DNA of 14,490 nucleotides from JBFKOL01 sp041628815. Lineage in GTDB: Bacteria; Bacteroidota; Bacteroidia; Chitinophagales; Saprospiraceae. The stretch spans positions 1-14,490 of the forward strand of contig JBFKOL010000078.1 of the NCBI GenBank assembly GCA_041628815.1, read 5' to 3'. The notes beneath the pieces are model-generated. The model made no database searches and was not told where the DNA came from. It saw only the letters and a list, made by a program, of their open reading frames with translations. The position numbers were made by a program, and so were the translations under genes. The number at the start of each line of letters is the position of its first letter. Position 1 is the stretch's first letter. Below are positions 1-7,975 of this stretch, piece by piece.

Positions 1-1343
1 CGCTGGCAGTTTTTCCTTTTCACGATCTCAGTTCGGATGGCACATACAAGGAATATGCAATTCTTGTGCAGAGGGCATTACATGAAAAACTGTCACATAT
101 TAAGGAAATCAACTTGTTAAGTCTGAGTGGCCTGACGGGAAGCGAATCGCAGATGCCTACCAACCAAGAAATAGCCAGAAAAATCCAACCTGACCGATAT
201 GTAGCCGGTAGTGTACTCCGATTGGAAAATGATATGCGCAATGTACAAGGTGAACTGGTCGAACCATCTTCCCACCAGGCTATATGGGTAAGGAGTTTCA
301 GCCAGTCCCCCGGAGAAGATCTCTTTTCAGTCGTAAACCCGATGGCTGAGAATATCCTCAAAGAAATGGGTGTAATGCTTGACCAGGATTTTGAATGTGA
401 CATGAGCAGGGTACCTACCTCGAGTACCAAAGCATTTGGGCTGGTTAAAACAGCTGTTGAACTTACAGAACTGAGAGACCGACAGAGTTTGCAACAAGCG
501 GTGGTCTTGCTTAGAGAAGCAATACGGTTGGATAGTCTATATGCAGAAGCGCATGCCGAGCTTGCCAATACTTTGTTTGCAATGGGATGGAGATCTTACA
601 TCGACAGAGAATCGGCAGCACAACAGGCTGAAATCCTGGCCAAGAGGGCCATTGCGCTTTTCCCTTGTGTCCGAACAGCAAATTCGGTCTTGGCCACACT
701 GGCTGAGCGTGTATACAACAAAAATGAGGAAGCACGACCCTTGTATTTGAAAGCAATCGAAGTGGTGCCCAACGATCCCTCCGCTTACAGGCATTACAGT
801 ACCTTTTTAAAGCGAAACAGGGAATACAAGGAAGCACTGAAATATGCAAAGCGCGCCGCTGACATCAGCCCGTTGAATGTGATCATAAACAGAAATTATC
901 TGGATGCGCTGTTATTTAATGGATTTCTGGACGAGGCCGAAACTTACCTCGACAGTTTAAAAAGGAGAACACCAGAAATGATGACACGCTATGCGGATAT
1001 GAACGGTAATGTTTTGGCCTTCAAGGGACAATTTGCCGAAGCCATACCGTATTATGAAGAACGCATGGCCTATTCCAATTCAGTGGCTGCCGAATTAGGA
1101 TTCTGTTATGCCCAGACCGGCAACAATGAAAAGGCACTCCAGATGATAGAAGTGGTGAGAGGTACGAACTACGAATATGTCAATAAAGCGATGATCTATT
1201 TAGGCTTGACGGGTTCTGATTCTAGCTACCAGGACAGTATGTACCATTATATTGACCTTGTCATTAAGGAGAGCCGGGGTGTAAATTTTTTATGTGATCA
1301 CCCATTCTTTAATAAAGTGCCCATCCCGGTATGTGACGATTGA
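1..1343 (+). CDS. TolB-like/TPR protein, 5' end outside the window
   Basis: The reading frame is open from base 3 to the TGA at 1341-1343, so the true start lies upstream; the GTG at 66 is only an internal codon. The first visible residues read LAVFPFHDLSSDG, the opening strand of the TolB-like/FlgO-like domain that often precedes TPR repeats in proteins carrying an N-terminal winged-helix or nucleotide-cyclase domain. From about base 430 the protein is a run of helical TPR units: one has the YAEAHAELANTLFAMG pattern, another near 760-880 ends in AADISPLN. The C-terminus (CDHPFFNKVP) resembles the short tail that follows the TPRs in this group. The likely role is protein-protein interaction in a signalling or regulatory protein. 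The missing N-terminus would decide the output domain, so no gene name is given. dinB follows 31 bp downstream if its TTG start is right. Confidence 0.75.
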   Translation, partial: LAVFPFHDLSSDGTYKEYAILVQRALHEKLSHIKEINLLSLSGLTGSESQMPTNQEIARKIQPDRYVAGSVLRLENDMRNVQGELVEPSSHQAIWVRSFSQSPGEDLFSVVNPMAENILKEMGVMLDQDFECDMSRVPTSSTKAFGLVKTAVELTELRDRQSLQQAVVLLREAIRLDSLYAEAHAELANTLFAMGWRSYIDRESAAQQAEILAKRAIALFPCVRTANSVLATLAERVYNKNEEARPLYLKAIEVVPNDPSAYRHYSTFLKRNREYKEALKYAKRAADISPLNVIINRNYLDALLFNGFLDEAETYLDSLKRRTPEMMTRYADMNGNVLAFKGQFAEAIPYYEERMAYSNSVAAELGFCYAQTGNNEKALQMIEVVRGTNYEYVNKAMIYLGLTGSDSSYQDSMYHYIDLVIKESRGVNFLCDHPFFNKVPIPVCDD

Positions 1344-1361
1344 TTTTTTAAATATTCACTT

Positions 1362-1368
1362 AAGGAAG
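1362..1368 (+). promoter_or_regulatory. Shine-Dalgarno AAGGAAG deciding the dinB start
   Basis: AAGGAAG lies six bases before a TTG at 1375-1377 in the dinB frame. This is an unusually good Shine-Dalgarno for this window, where most genes show none. It supports initiation at TTG rather than at the ATG at 1294, which lies 50 bp inside the upstream gene. Confidence 0.6.
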
Positions 1369-1374
1369 CTTAAC

Positions 1375-2451
1375 TTGAATTCAACGCGAAAAATTATCCA
1401 TATCGATATGGACGCATTTTATGCGTCGGTTGAGCAAAGGGATAATCCCGAATTACGTGGTAAACCTATAGCCGTGGGCGGAGGATCCAAGCGTGGTGTT
1501 ACCACGACCGCAAGCTACGAAGCCAGGGCCTTTGGTGTGCGCTCTGCCATGCCAGGATTCAAGGCTAAAAGACTTTGTCCTGAACTCATTTTTGTCTCAC
1601 CAAGGTTTGATGTTTATAAGGAAGTTTCTCGGCAGATTCGGGCTATATTCAGAGAGTTCACCGATGTCGTAGAACCACTTTCACTCGATGAAGCTTTCTT
1701 GGATGTAACCGATAACAAATCAAATGATTTGGTAGCCACAAGGATGGCGAGGGAAATAAAAGATAGGATCTATCAACAAACGCAGCTGACTTGTTCAGCC
1801 GGCGTTTCGTATTGTAAATTTCTCGCTAAAGTGGCGTCCGGAATGAACAAACCGGATGGCCTGACCGTCGTAAAACCCGCTCATGCCTTTGAGTTTATCG
1901 GCAATCTTCCAATAGATCAATTCTTTGGCGTTGGAAAAGTCACGGCTCAAAAAATGAAAAGCATCGGTATCCATAACGGAGCCGACCTACGCAAGTGGTC
2001 CAAGAAATACCTCATTCAGCGATTTGGAAAACCAGGAGCATTCTTTTACAACGTTGCCCGAGGAATCGATGAGAGAGCCGTACAACCTGATCGTACCAGA
2101 AAGTCCATAGGCGTAGAAAGAACCCTGGAAAACGACCTCGATTCTGTGGATGCCATGGAACGCGAAATACACCGTCTTGCGGGCATGTTAATGGATCGCA
2201 TGGAAAAGGCATCTGACTCCGGTCGCACATTGACTTTGAAAGTAAAATCCTCAGATTTTAAAATCCTTACCAGGAGCCGGACATTCGCCCACTATCTTCG
2301 CGACAGGGAGGCATTATTGAAAGGTGCCCTGACACTGTTAAGGGATAACACTCCTATTTCCGGTAAAATCAGACTAATGGGTTTAACGATCAGTAATCTC
2401 GAGAGAGAGCAAGCTTGCTCAGGAAAGAGCGATCAGATGACATTATTCTGA
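1375..2451 (+). CDS. dinB: DNA polymerase IV (Y-family translesion polymerase)
   Basis: Error-prone DNA polymerase that extends primers past damaged template bases; it acts in the cytoplasm on stalled forks. With the TTG start the protein has 358 residues, normal for the family. HIDMDAFYASVEQ at residues 9-21 carries the first metal-binding Asp (D11) and the aromatic steric gate (Y16 by alignment with E. coli F13). PLSLDEAFLD carries the catalytic D105 and E106. SAGVSYCKFLAKVASGMNKP and the helix-hairpin-helix FFGVGKVTAQKM follow, then the little-finger region. The protein ends in QMTLF (354-358), a good beta-clamp binding motif. The ATG at 1294 is in frame but adds 27 residues with no family similarity and overlaps the TPR gene. 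No LexA-type operator was recognised upstream, so SOS control is not shown. Confidence 0.93.
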   Translation: MNSTRKIIHIDMDAFYASVEQRDNPELRGKPIAVGGGSKRGVTTTASYEARAFGVRSAMPGFKAKRLCPELIFVSPRFDVYKEVSRQIRAIFREFTDVVEPLSLDEAFLDVTDNKSNDLVATRMAREIKDRIYQQTQLTCSAGVSYCKFLAKVASGMNKPDGLTVVKPAHAFEFIGNLPIDQFFGVGKVTAQKMKSIGIHNGADLRKWSKKYLIQRFGKPGAFFYNVARGIDERAVQPDRTRKSIGVERTLENDLDSVDAMEREIHRLAGMLMDRMEKASDSGRTLTLKVKSSDFKILTRSRTFAHYLRDREALLKGALTLLRDNTPISGKIRLMGLTISNLEREQACSGKSDQMTLF

Positions 2452-2484
2452 ATTTCAAGATTTCGCGCTTTGTTGGGGATAATA

Positions 2485-2511
2485 GGTGCCGCGGTTTCAA
2501 ACCATGGCGCC
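2485..2511. terminator. Hairpin between convergent dinB and acyl-CoA dehydrogenase genes
   Basis: GGTGCC at 2485-2490 pairs with GGCGCC at 2506-2511 (one G-T pair). An inner stem GGTT/AACC closes a three-base loop, with one mismatch between the stems. It sits 34 bp after the dinB stop and 109 bp beyond the end of the opposing gene. Neither side has a T-tract, so it is not a textbook intrinsic terminator; it may end or protect transcripts from either side. Confidence 0.35.
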
Positions 2512-2619
2512 ATTAAAATAATGTCCATGTGCTGAAAATCCAGCTGTTGACCAGTTATGGCTGAAGATGTCGATCAGTGGCGGAAGCTGTTGGATTCAAA
2601 TCGTTCCGGGTGAAGTCTA

Positions 2620-3831
2620 CTAGGTGAATTTTTTTATGGTATTCCTTCCCAATTGGTACATGTGCACTTCATCAGGACCATCGGCTATGCGAATAATACG
2701 GGACCATGCAAAGAAGTGCGACAAGGGGACGTCGTGGCTGACGCCCATTCCGCCAAAAATCTGAATAGCACGATCGGCGACTTTTTGGGTCATGTTTGGG
2801 GCAACAATTTTGATCATCGCAATCCAGTCTCGCGCTCCTTTATTTCCGTATTTGTCCATTCTGTCAGCGGCTTCCAAAGTTAGCAACCGTGCCTGCTGTA
2901 TCTCGCAAAGCGACTGGGCTACTTCCTGTCGGACGCTGCTGAAATCCTTGATGGGCCGGCCAAAGGCCACCCTCTCAGATGAACGGCGGCACATGAGTTC
3001 AAGGGAACGTTGCGCCATGCCAATCAACCGCATACAATGGTGAATTCGTCCTGGTCCGAGTCTGCCCTGGGCAATTTCAAAACCCCGGCCTTCACCTAAA
3101 AGAATATTGGACACAGGGACTCGTACATTCGACAACAGGATTTCTGCATGTCCTCCCGGGGAGTCCACGGAACCCATTGCATGAAGTGGCCGTATCACTT
3201 TTACACCGGGACTGTCACTTGGAACAAGTATCATGCTCTGTTGTGCGTGTCGGTCTGCGTGCCTGTCAGTCTTCCCCATGACTATGTAAATCTTGCATCG
3301 CGGATCCATGGCACCTGAAGACCACCACTTTCGGCCATTGATGACGTATTCGTCACCTTCTCTTCGAATCTCGGTCTCAATATTGGTAGCATCCGATGAT
3401 GCAACATCGGGTTCGGTCATGAGAAATGCCGACCTTATTTCTCCATTCATCAAAGGTTTGAGCCACTTAGCCTGCTGTTCTTTGGTGCCGTATTTTGCCA
3501 AGACTTCCATATTGCCGGTATCAGGAGCAGAGCAGTTGAAAATTTCCGCAGACCAGGGATACCGTCCCATGATCTCACACAGCGGTGCATATTCCAGGTT
3601 GGTGAGCCCAGGACTAAAGTCCCCATATTCAATTGGCAGGAAAAGATTCCAAAGACCTTCATTCCTGGCTTTTCTCTTCAATTCTTCCATTTTTGGCCAC
3701 ACCATCCAGAGATTGGCTGGGTCGTTGGTCCAATCGAGAAAATCTTTCTCCTGCGGAACTACGTGCCGTTCCATAAAGTCGTTCAATTGGGATTGGAGAT
3801 TTTTTACTTTTTCTGTGTAGTCAAAATTCAT
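2620..3831 (-). CDS. Acyl-CoA dehydrogenase, ACAD10/11-like
   Basis: FAD-dependent alpha,beta-dehydrogenation of an acyl-CoA in the cytoplasm, passing electrons to electron-transfer flavoprotein. The 403 residues match the single-domain family length. FLMTEPDVASSDATN (136-150) is the flavin/substrate-binding middle-domain signature and is followed by the beta-domain motif RKWWSSGA. The C-terminal ADGPDEVH (383-390) is the form found in ACAD10/11-type enzymes; by alignment Asp384 takes the place of the catalytic Glu of medium-chain enzymes (YEGT). The substrate cannot be read from sequence; related enzymes favour long or branched acyl chains. It lies 95 bp downstream of the MFS gene on the same strand. 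A TACCTTTG on the minus strand (3852-3845) fits the Bacteroidota -7 box, so it may have its own promoter; no -33 element was seen. Confidence 0.9.
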   Translation of the reverse strand: MNFDYTEKVKNLQSQLNDFMERHVVPQEKDFLDWTNDPANLWMVWPKMEELKRKARNEGLWNLFLPIEYGDFSPGLTNLEYAPLCEIMGRYPWSAEIFNCSAPDTGNMEVLAKYGTKEQQAKWLKPLMNGEIRSAFLMTEPDVASSDATNIETEIRREGDEYVINGRKWWSSGAMDPRCKIYIVMGKTDRHADRHAQQSMILVPSDSPGVKVIRPLHAMGSVDSPGGHAEILLSNVRVPVSNILLGEGRGFEIAQGRLGPGRIHHCMRLIGMAQRSLELMCRRSSERVAFGRPIKDFSSVRQEVAQSLCEIQQARLLTLEAADRMDKYGNKGARDWIAMIKIVAPNMTQKVADRAIQIFGGMGVSHDVPLSHFFAWSRIIRIADGPDEVHMYQLGRNTIKKFT

Positions 3832-3926
3832 TGGAGGCTTTATTCAAAGGTATTTGTTCTAAAATATTGATTAATCATCACTTCAGTGCAACGAACCGTT
3901 TATTGAATGAATCAATAATTGGCTTT

Positions 3927-5222
3927 TTATGCGCCATTCTCGGCTGAGCCTATATCTACCTTGAGTTCTTGGGTAAAATAACGGGAAGCAACGACAAAAA
4001 AGACCAGAGCGGCTGTTCCTGTGATAAAGGTGCTGCAAAAGGCAACCCTTAGGGAGCGTTCGGCAAACTCAGCACTAAACAAATCGCTCAGGTAACCGAT
4101 TGTCAATGGACCAAATCCCAATCCGATAAAGTTTAGGATAAGGAAAAAGATGGCCGAGGCAAGAGCTCTCTTCTTGGCATCTAAGAGATTGTGCGTAACT
4201 GCAAGGCAAGGACCCAGGTATACGGCAGTGAGAAGTGATGTCAGAAAATATGCGATTAAGACGATGCTCACTTGCGATGAAAAGAAGGCCACAACAGCTA
4301 CCGGAAAGTTGATTATTTCTGCAAATGCAGGAATCAAGAGGTACCACTTTACATTTTTTTGGCCCATTCGATCTGCTAAGTATCCACCCAGGAAAGTGCC
4401 AAGAATACCTCCCAACCCGGAAGTAATCCCTAACCACGTACCGATCATGCCCACTTCCATTTGATGTACACGCGCCAGGAAAGGGGCAAAGAAATTACCG
4501 ACGCCATAGGTTGCAAAGGTGTGAAGCCCTGAAGCCAATGAAAGAAATAAGAATGTCTTTTTGGAAAAAAGTTCCTTCACTACCCTTCTGAAAGGGACGA
4601 TTTCAGATTCCTCTACAGCCGGGTCTGAATGTCCCTTTGGCGGTTCTTTTACGGTAAGTAGTAGAAGAATGGCATAGGCTATTCCTGGCAGGCCAAGGAT
4701 CAAAAAAGCCATCCTCCATCCAAAATATTGATCTATCCAGCCACCACCTATGTAGCCGAATAATATACCGATGTAAATTCCTGTAGAATAAATCGAAAGG
4801 GCTGTTGCACGCTTATCTGGTGGAAAATAGTCTGAAATCATCGAATGAGCCGGCGGGCTGCCACCAGCTTCACCTATGCCCACACCAATCCGTGCGAGAA
4901 GCAGTTGTACATAGCTCGTGACAAACCCTGACAATGCAGTCATCGCACTCCATATGGCCAATGACAGTGCCACGATGTTTCTCCTGTTGCTTTTATCGGC
5001 CCACCGCGCAATCGGAATCCCTAAAGTCACATAGAAAAACGCAAAAGTCAATCCGGTAAGCAAGCCGAGCTGTGTATCGCTAAGGCCAAGTTCAGCTTTG
5101 ATAGACTCCTGGAGAATGACCAAAATTTGACGGTCAATGAAATTGAATGTATAAACGCCGGTAAGCACCAGCAATACGTAGGCCTTATATTTTTTCGAGT
5201 AAGATATTTTTCCAGGAGGCAT
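3927..5222 (-). CDS. MFS transporter, Spinster-like
   Basis: Inner-membrane secondary transporter of 431 residues with about 12 membrane segments. The N-terminal FNFIDRQIL (26-34), the motif-A stretch RWADKSNRRN (73-82) in the loop after the second helix, and RIGVGIGEAG (111-120) are typical of the Spinster/hexuronate-like part of the major facilitator superfamily. The substrate is unknown. Spinster-like members are often found beside genes of fatty acid, sterol or aromatic compound breakdown, and here an acyl-CoA dehydrogenase follows on the same strand, so uptake of a lipid-like or organic acid substrate is a reasonable inference and no more. The next gene upstream is divergent (112 bp between starts). 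No Shine-Dalgarno is visible before the ATG. Confidence 0.88.
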   Translation of the reverse strand: MPPGKISYSKKYKAYVLLVLTGVYTFNFIDRQILVILQESIKAELGLSDTQLGLLTGLTFAFFYVTLGIPIARWADKSNRRNIVALSLAIWSAMTALSGFVTSYVQLLLARIGVGIGEAGGSPPAHSMISDYFPPDKRATALSIYSTGIYIGILFGYIGGGWIDQYFGWRMAFLILGLPGIAYAILLLLTVKEPPKGHSDPAVEESEIVPFRRVVKELFSKKTFLFLSLASGLHTFATYGVGNFFAPFLARVHQMEVGMIGTWLGITSGLGGILGTFLGGYLADRMGQKNVKWYLLIPAFAEIINFPVAVVAFFSSQVSIVLIAYFLTSLLTAVYLGPCLAVTHNLLDAKKRALASAIFFLILNFIGLGFGPLTIGYLSDLFSAEFAERSLRVAFCSTFITGTAALVFFVVASRYFTQELKVDIGSAENGA

Positions 5223-5334
5223 ACGTTAAAGATCTCAAAAAAGATCGCGCCGGCAAGCTGAAGTTGATTCATTCTCGTTTTTATTCTACTATATCTTCAT
5301 ACGAGGATTCATCAAATGGTGTTTTTATAGTTTT

Positions 5335-5802
5335 GTGGCCATTAAACTCAAACCGATTCATATGTACTCTATGTTATTATATTGCTTTATGGTGATTAAT
5401 CAGCCACACTTCACGTTTCATGAAGACGGGCAAGGAAATTTGTTGGATCTCGTAGTTGAAGTATACAATATCAAAGATAGCGAAGGTCAGATCCTATTAG
5501 CCTTATACAATGAGCAACTCGAATTCCTTGGCGACGATATTTTAACGGAAGGATCTGCACAGGTACAGGGTATGGATGAAGTAACCATACATTTAAGAGG
5601 TTTGACTCCCGGAAAGTACGCCATAAGTGTTTATCACGACGTAAACTCCAACCATCAATTGGATACGAAAATTTTTGGAATTCCCAAAGAACCCTATGGC
5701 TTTTCAAATGACGCCAGAAAGACGTTTCGGGCACCGAGGTTCGACGAAGCGGTATTCGAACTTCGCAAACATGGGCAGGTGGAACGCATACGGGTCAAAT
5801 GA
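5335..5802 (+). CDS. Exported DUF2141 protein
   Basis: Small protein of the DUF2141 family, common in Bacteroidota and Proteobacteria, with no known biochemical function. The signature is clear: YHDVNSNHQLD (100-110), FGIPKEPYGFSN (114-125) and FRAPRFDEAVFEL near the end. The predicted fold is a beta-sandwich. The N-terminus is hydrophobic and looks like a Sec signal peptide. The start is uncertain: GTG at 5335 gives a basic n-region (KLKP) before the hydrophobic stretch, while ATG at 5362 gives a shorter and less typical signal; neither has a Shine-Dalgarno. TTGATT (5264-5269) and TACTAT (5287-5292), 17 bp apart, are a weak promoter candidate. The last 8 bp overlap the 3' end of the convergent pseudouridine synthase gene. 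Confidence 0.85.
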   Translation: MAIKLKPIHMYSMLLYCFMVINQPHFTFHEDGQGNLLDLVVEVYNIKDSEGQILLALYNEQLEFLGDDILTEGSAQVQGMDEVTIHLRGLTPGKYAISVYHDVNSNHQLDTKIFGIPKEPYGFSNDARKTFRAPRFDEAVFELRKHGQVERIRVK

Positions 5803-6715
5803 GATTCATAATGTCTTCAGCTTTGAAGAACGACTGAATTCTTTTCCCGTGGTCGACGCGAATGTCGAGTAATTTTCCAGATACTGGATGATGAAATTTT
5901 AGCTTTATGGCCCTGAGAAAGAGCCCTCCTCTGGCTTTTTGTGTAGTGGGTGTGCCATACAATTGGTCACCGAGGATGGAATGACCAATAGTGGCTAAAT
6001 GCTTTCTCAATTGATGGGTCCTGCCCGTAATCGGCTGCAGAAGCACCAAAGATACACCACCATATTTTATCGATGGCGCATATCGCAATGGTATGTACCT
6101 GGTGATGGCAGATTTGCCATTTACTTTTGAGTCAATAAGCCCTTTTGATGTGATCTTACCCATCATAAGCGCCAGGTAAAATTTTTCTATTTCACGTCTT
6201 TTAAACATATCATTCAGTTTCACAAGTGCCGGATAAGTTTTGGCGAATATCACCAATCCGCTTGTTGCCCTGTCGAGCCGATGTGCCGAAAGTGGTTTGG
6301 GTAGTTGGCCACTGAGACTTATTGTGGTGCGGCCGACTCCCACCAAATGCTCCAGGGTCAGTCCATGATTTCCATTGACCGGTATGCCTGAAGGCTTGTC
6401 TATCACAGCAATGTGTTCATCCTCATAAGCTATTGACAGATCCCTGTTAAAAGGAACCTTCGGCTGCTTGAAATCTTCAGCTAAAAGTTGGATATTCTCG
6501 CCTCCCCGGACCCAGGTAGAAGTCAGGCCAAGCTCGCCGTCGACCACGATGCGCCCCTTCTTAATTGCTTTTTTAGTCGCTTTGCGGCTCGCAATCACTA
6601 CGAATTTACCCGTGAGATAATCCGACAGTCTCATTTTCTGAGGTAATAGAGATACATGATGAACGGCTAGAGTATTTCTCTTTGTTCGGGATACAGAAAT
6701 CATGGGCGTTCTCAT
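5795..6715 (-). CDS. RNA pseudouridine synthase, RluA family
   Basis: Converts specific uridines in rRNA or tRNA to pseudouridine. The order is an N-terminal S4-like RNA-binding region (about residues 28-75), then the RluA catalytic domain. The motif HRLDRATSGL at 145-154 carries the catalytic Asp148, with Tyr180 in KFYLALMMG and GRTHQLRKHLA at 241-251. Total length is 306 residues. The exact target (RluC/RluD-like or other) cannot be assigned. Its ATG overlaps the stop of the upstream membrane-protein gene as ATGA (6712-6715), which favours translational coupling and supports this start over Met28. It is therefore the last gene of an operon otherwise linked to N2O respiration, which is odd for an RNA-modifying enzyme. 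Confidence 0.92.
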   Translation of the reverse strand: MRTPMISVSRTKRNTLAVHHVSLLPQKMRLSDYLTGKFVVIASRKATKKAIKKGRIVVDGELGLTSTWVRGGENIQLLAEDFKQPKVPFNRDLSIAYEDEHIAVIDKPSGIPVNGNHGLTLEHLVGVGRTTISLSGQLPKPLSAHRLDRATSGLVIFAKTYPALVKLNDMFKRREIEKFYLALMMGKITSKGLIDSKVNGKSAITRYIPLRYAPSIKYGGVSLVLLQPITGRTHQLRKHLATIGHSILGDQLYGTPTTQKARGGLFLRAIKLKFHHPVSGKLLDIRVDHGKRIQSFFKAEDIMNLI

Positions 6716-7959
6716 TTCACATGTGAAGCCTGATTATGGATAATTCCGAAGATCAGCATGGTACACGATACAGGAATGAGTACAGACACGGCCAGGATGA
6801 TCTCATAATACCATTTAAAAAAGCCCATTCCGGCCCAGAGCATCGTTCCCTGTAAGAAAAGTATGCTTTCACTCGTGACAACACCAGCTAAAAATGCGAT
6901 CAATCCGTACTGAACAATTCTTTTAGAAGGCAATAGCCATTGGTTGTAGATAGCAAATGCAAACAATGCCGATGAAATACTGCCCAATAGAATGAGATGA
7001 ATGAATCCAATTACAAAATTGCGAATGGTATAGGCAATGACAGCCACTGTAGGAACAACAACGATTCCTTGTATCGCAATCTTTACGGCAAGAGAGAAAA
7101 AGGCAATACCCATGAATACCTTCGTCCATGTAGCCAAAAAATCTCGCAACAACCGGCCATATTTGAGGAATACCCTGATTAGAGCCACAAGGGCTATTAA
7201 TTGAATGACAACCCCAGTGCTGTTGATCCAGAACAAAAACGGGACAGGCGTGGACCACGTCACTGCCAGAGCATATGTCATCAGGCACGAGACACTCAAT
7301 AGCCAGTATGCATGGCGCACATCGCTCCAGGGTACATTGATTTTATAGTGCCGAAGAATGCGAAGAAACAAGGCGATCGCGGCAAAAATGTAAAAACCAT
7401 TGAATTGGAAGTGCAGGAAGAATTGAACGGCGGCATAATAGAGGGCAGATTGTCGCAAACCTGTCAAAATAATGACCGGAAGGCTTATTATAGCCAGCGA
7501 GGACAAGAGCAAAAAAATGAAAGACGTAGCTAAAAACTTTACGTCAGAATCCCTTGAAATGCCAGCCGTGCTAAGATCCCGGTATAAGGCAATTCCGAAT
7601 AAGAGTGTCAGGAAAACGTGGAGGGCAGAAAAAGCGATCGAGATTGGACCGTATCCTTGCAATGGAAAGGAGATAGCCATACCCATCACTGCAATTTGAG
7701 TGATCCAAAAAAGCCGGTTGTAAAAAGACATCCTCCTTTTGGGAACACTGTAATAATGAACGATCAATGCATACAATGCAAGGTATATCCATCCCAGCAT
7801 GGCGACATGGGAATGACCGTGCATAACATTTCGGTAGTTAATGAAGGGAAGTTCAACTACAAAGGCGGTTCGCATAATCAGACCAAAGAAGCCCGCTATG
7901 GCAAAATTGGTCAATGCGACCCTGAACCACCCCTGTGGTAATTTGACCAGTGCCGTCAT
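6712..7959 (-). CDS. Polytopic membrane protein with HxHxH motif, HCO/NnrS-like
   Basis: 415 residues and about 12 predicted membrane helices. Helix 2 starts with MHGHSHVAMLGW (46-57), giving His47, His49 and His51. Further histidines lie inside or near helices at His114, His183 (LHFQFNGF) and His321 (GFIHLILLG). A 12-helix layout with His at the start of helix 2 recalls haem-copper oxidase subunit I and NnrS (WHAHEM motif). The HCO helix-7 HH pair and helix-10 HxH are not seen, so it is not a complete oxidase or NO reductase. Haem b binding and a role in quinol oxidation or NO handling are inferences. It lies 16 bp behind the cytochrome c gene and overlaps the pseudouridine synthase by 4 bp; the operon is divergent from nosZ, which ties it to N2O respiration by context. 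No gene name is justified. Confidence 0.8.
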   Translation of the reverse strand: MTALVKLPQGWFRVALTNFAIAGFFGLIMRTAFVVELPFINYRNVMHGHSHVAMLGWIYLALYALIVHYYSVPKRRMSFYNRLFWITQIAVMGMAISFPLQGYGPISIAFSALHVFLTLLFGIALYRDLSTAGISRDSDVKFLATSFIFLLLSSLAIISLPVIILTGLRQSALYYAAVQFFLHFQFNGFYIFAAIALFLRILRHYKINVPWSDVRHAYWLLSVSCLMTYALAVTWSTPVPFLFWINSTGVVIQLIALVALIRVFLKYGRLLRDFLATWTKVFMGIAFFSLAVKIAIQGIVVVPTVAVIAYTIRNFVIGFIHLILLGSISSALFAFAIYNQWLLPSKRIVQYGLIAFLAGVVTSESILFLQGTMLWAGMGFFKWYYEIILAVSVLIPVSCTMLIFGIIHNQASHVK

Positions 7960-7975
7960 TCTTTCAACAATACCG

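Noticed and set aside
20..568. 182-codon open frame on the minus strand at the left edge
   Set aside because: It is Ser/Leu-rich and antisense to the TPR gene, with no domain. It is a typical shadow frame.
1294..1374. ATG at 1294 as the dinB start
   Set aside because: It overlaps the TPR gene by 50 bp, adds residues unlike any DinB N-terminus, and a TTG with a good Shine-Dalgarno lies at the expected position.
6712..7959. Full haem-copper oxidase or NO reductase subunit I
   Set aside because: The helix-7 HH pair and helix-10 HxH needed for the binuclear centre are not present.
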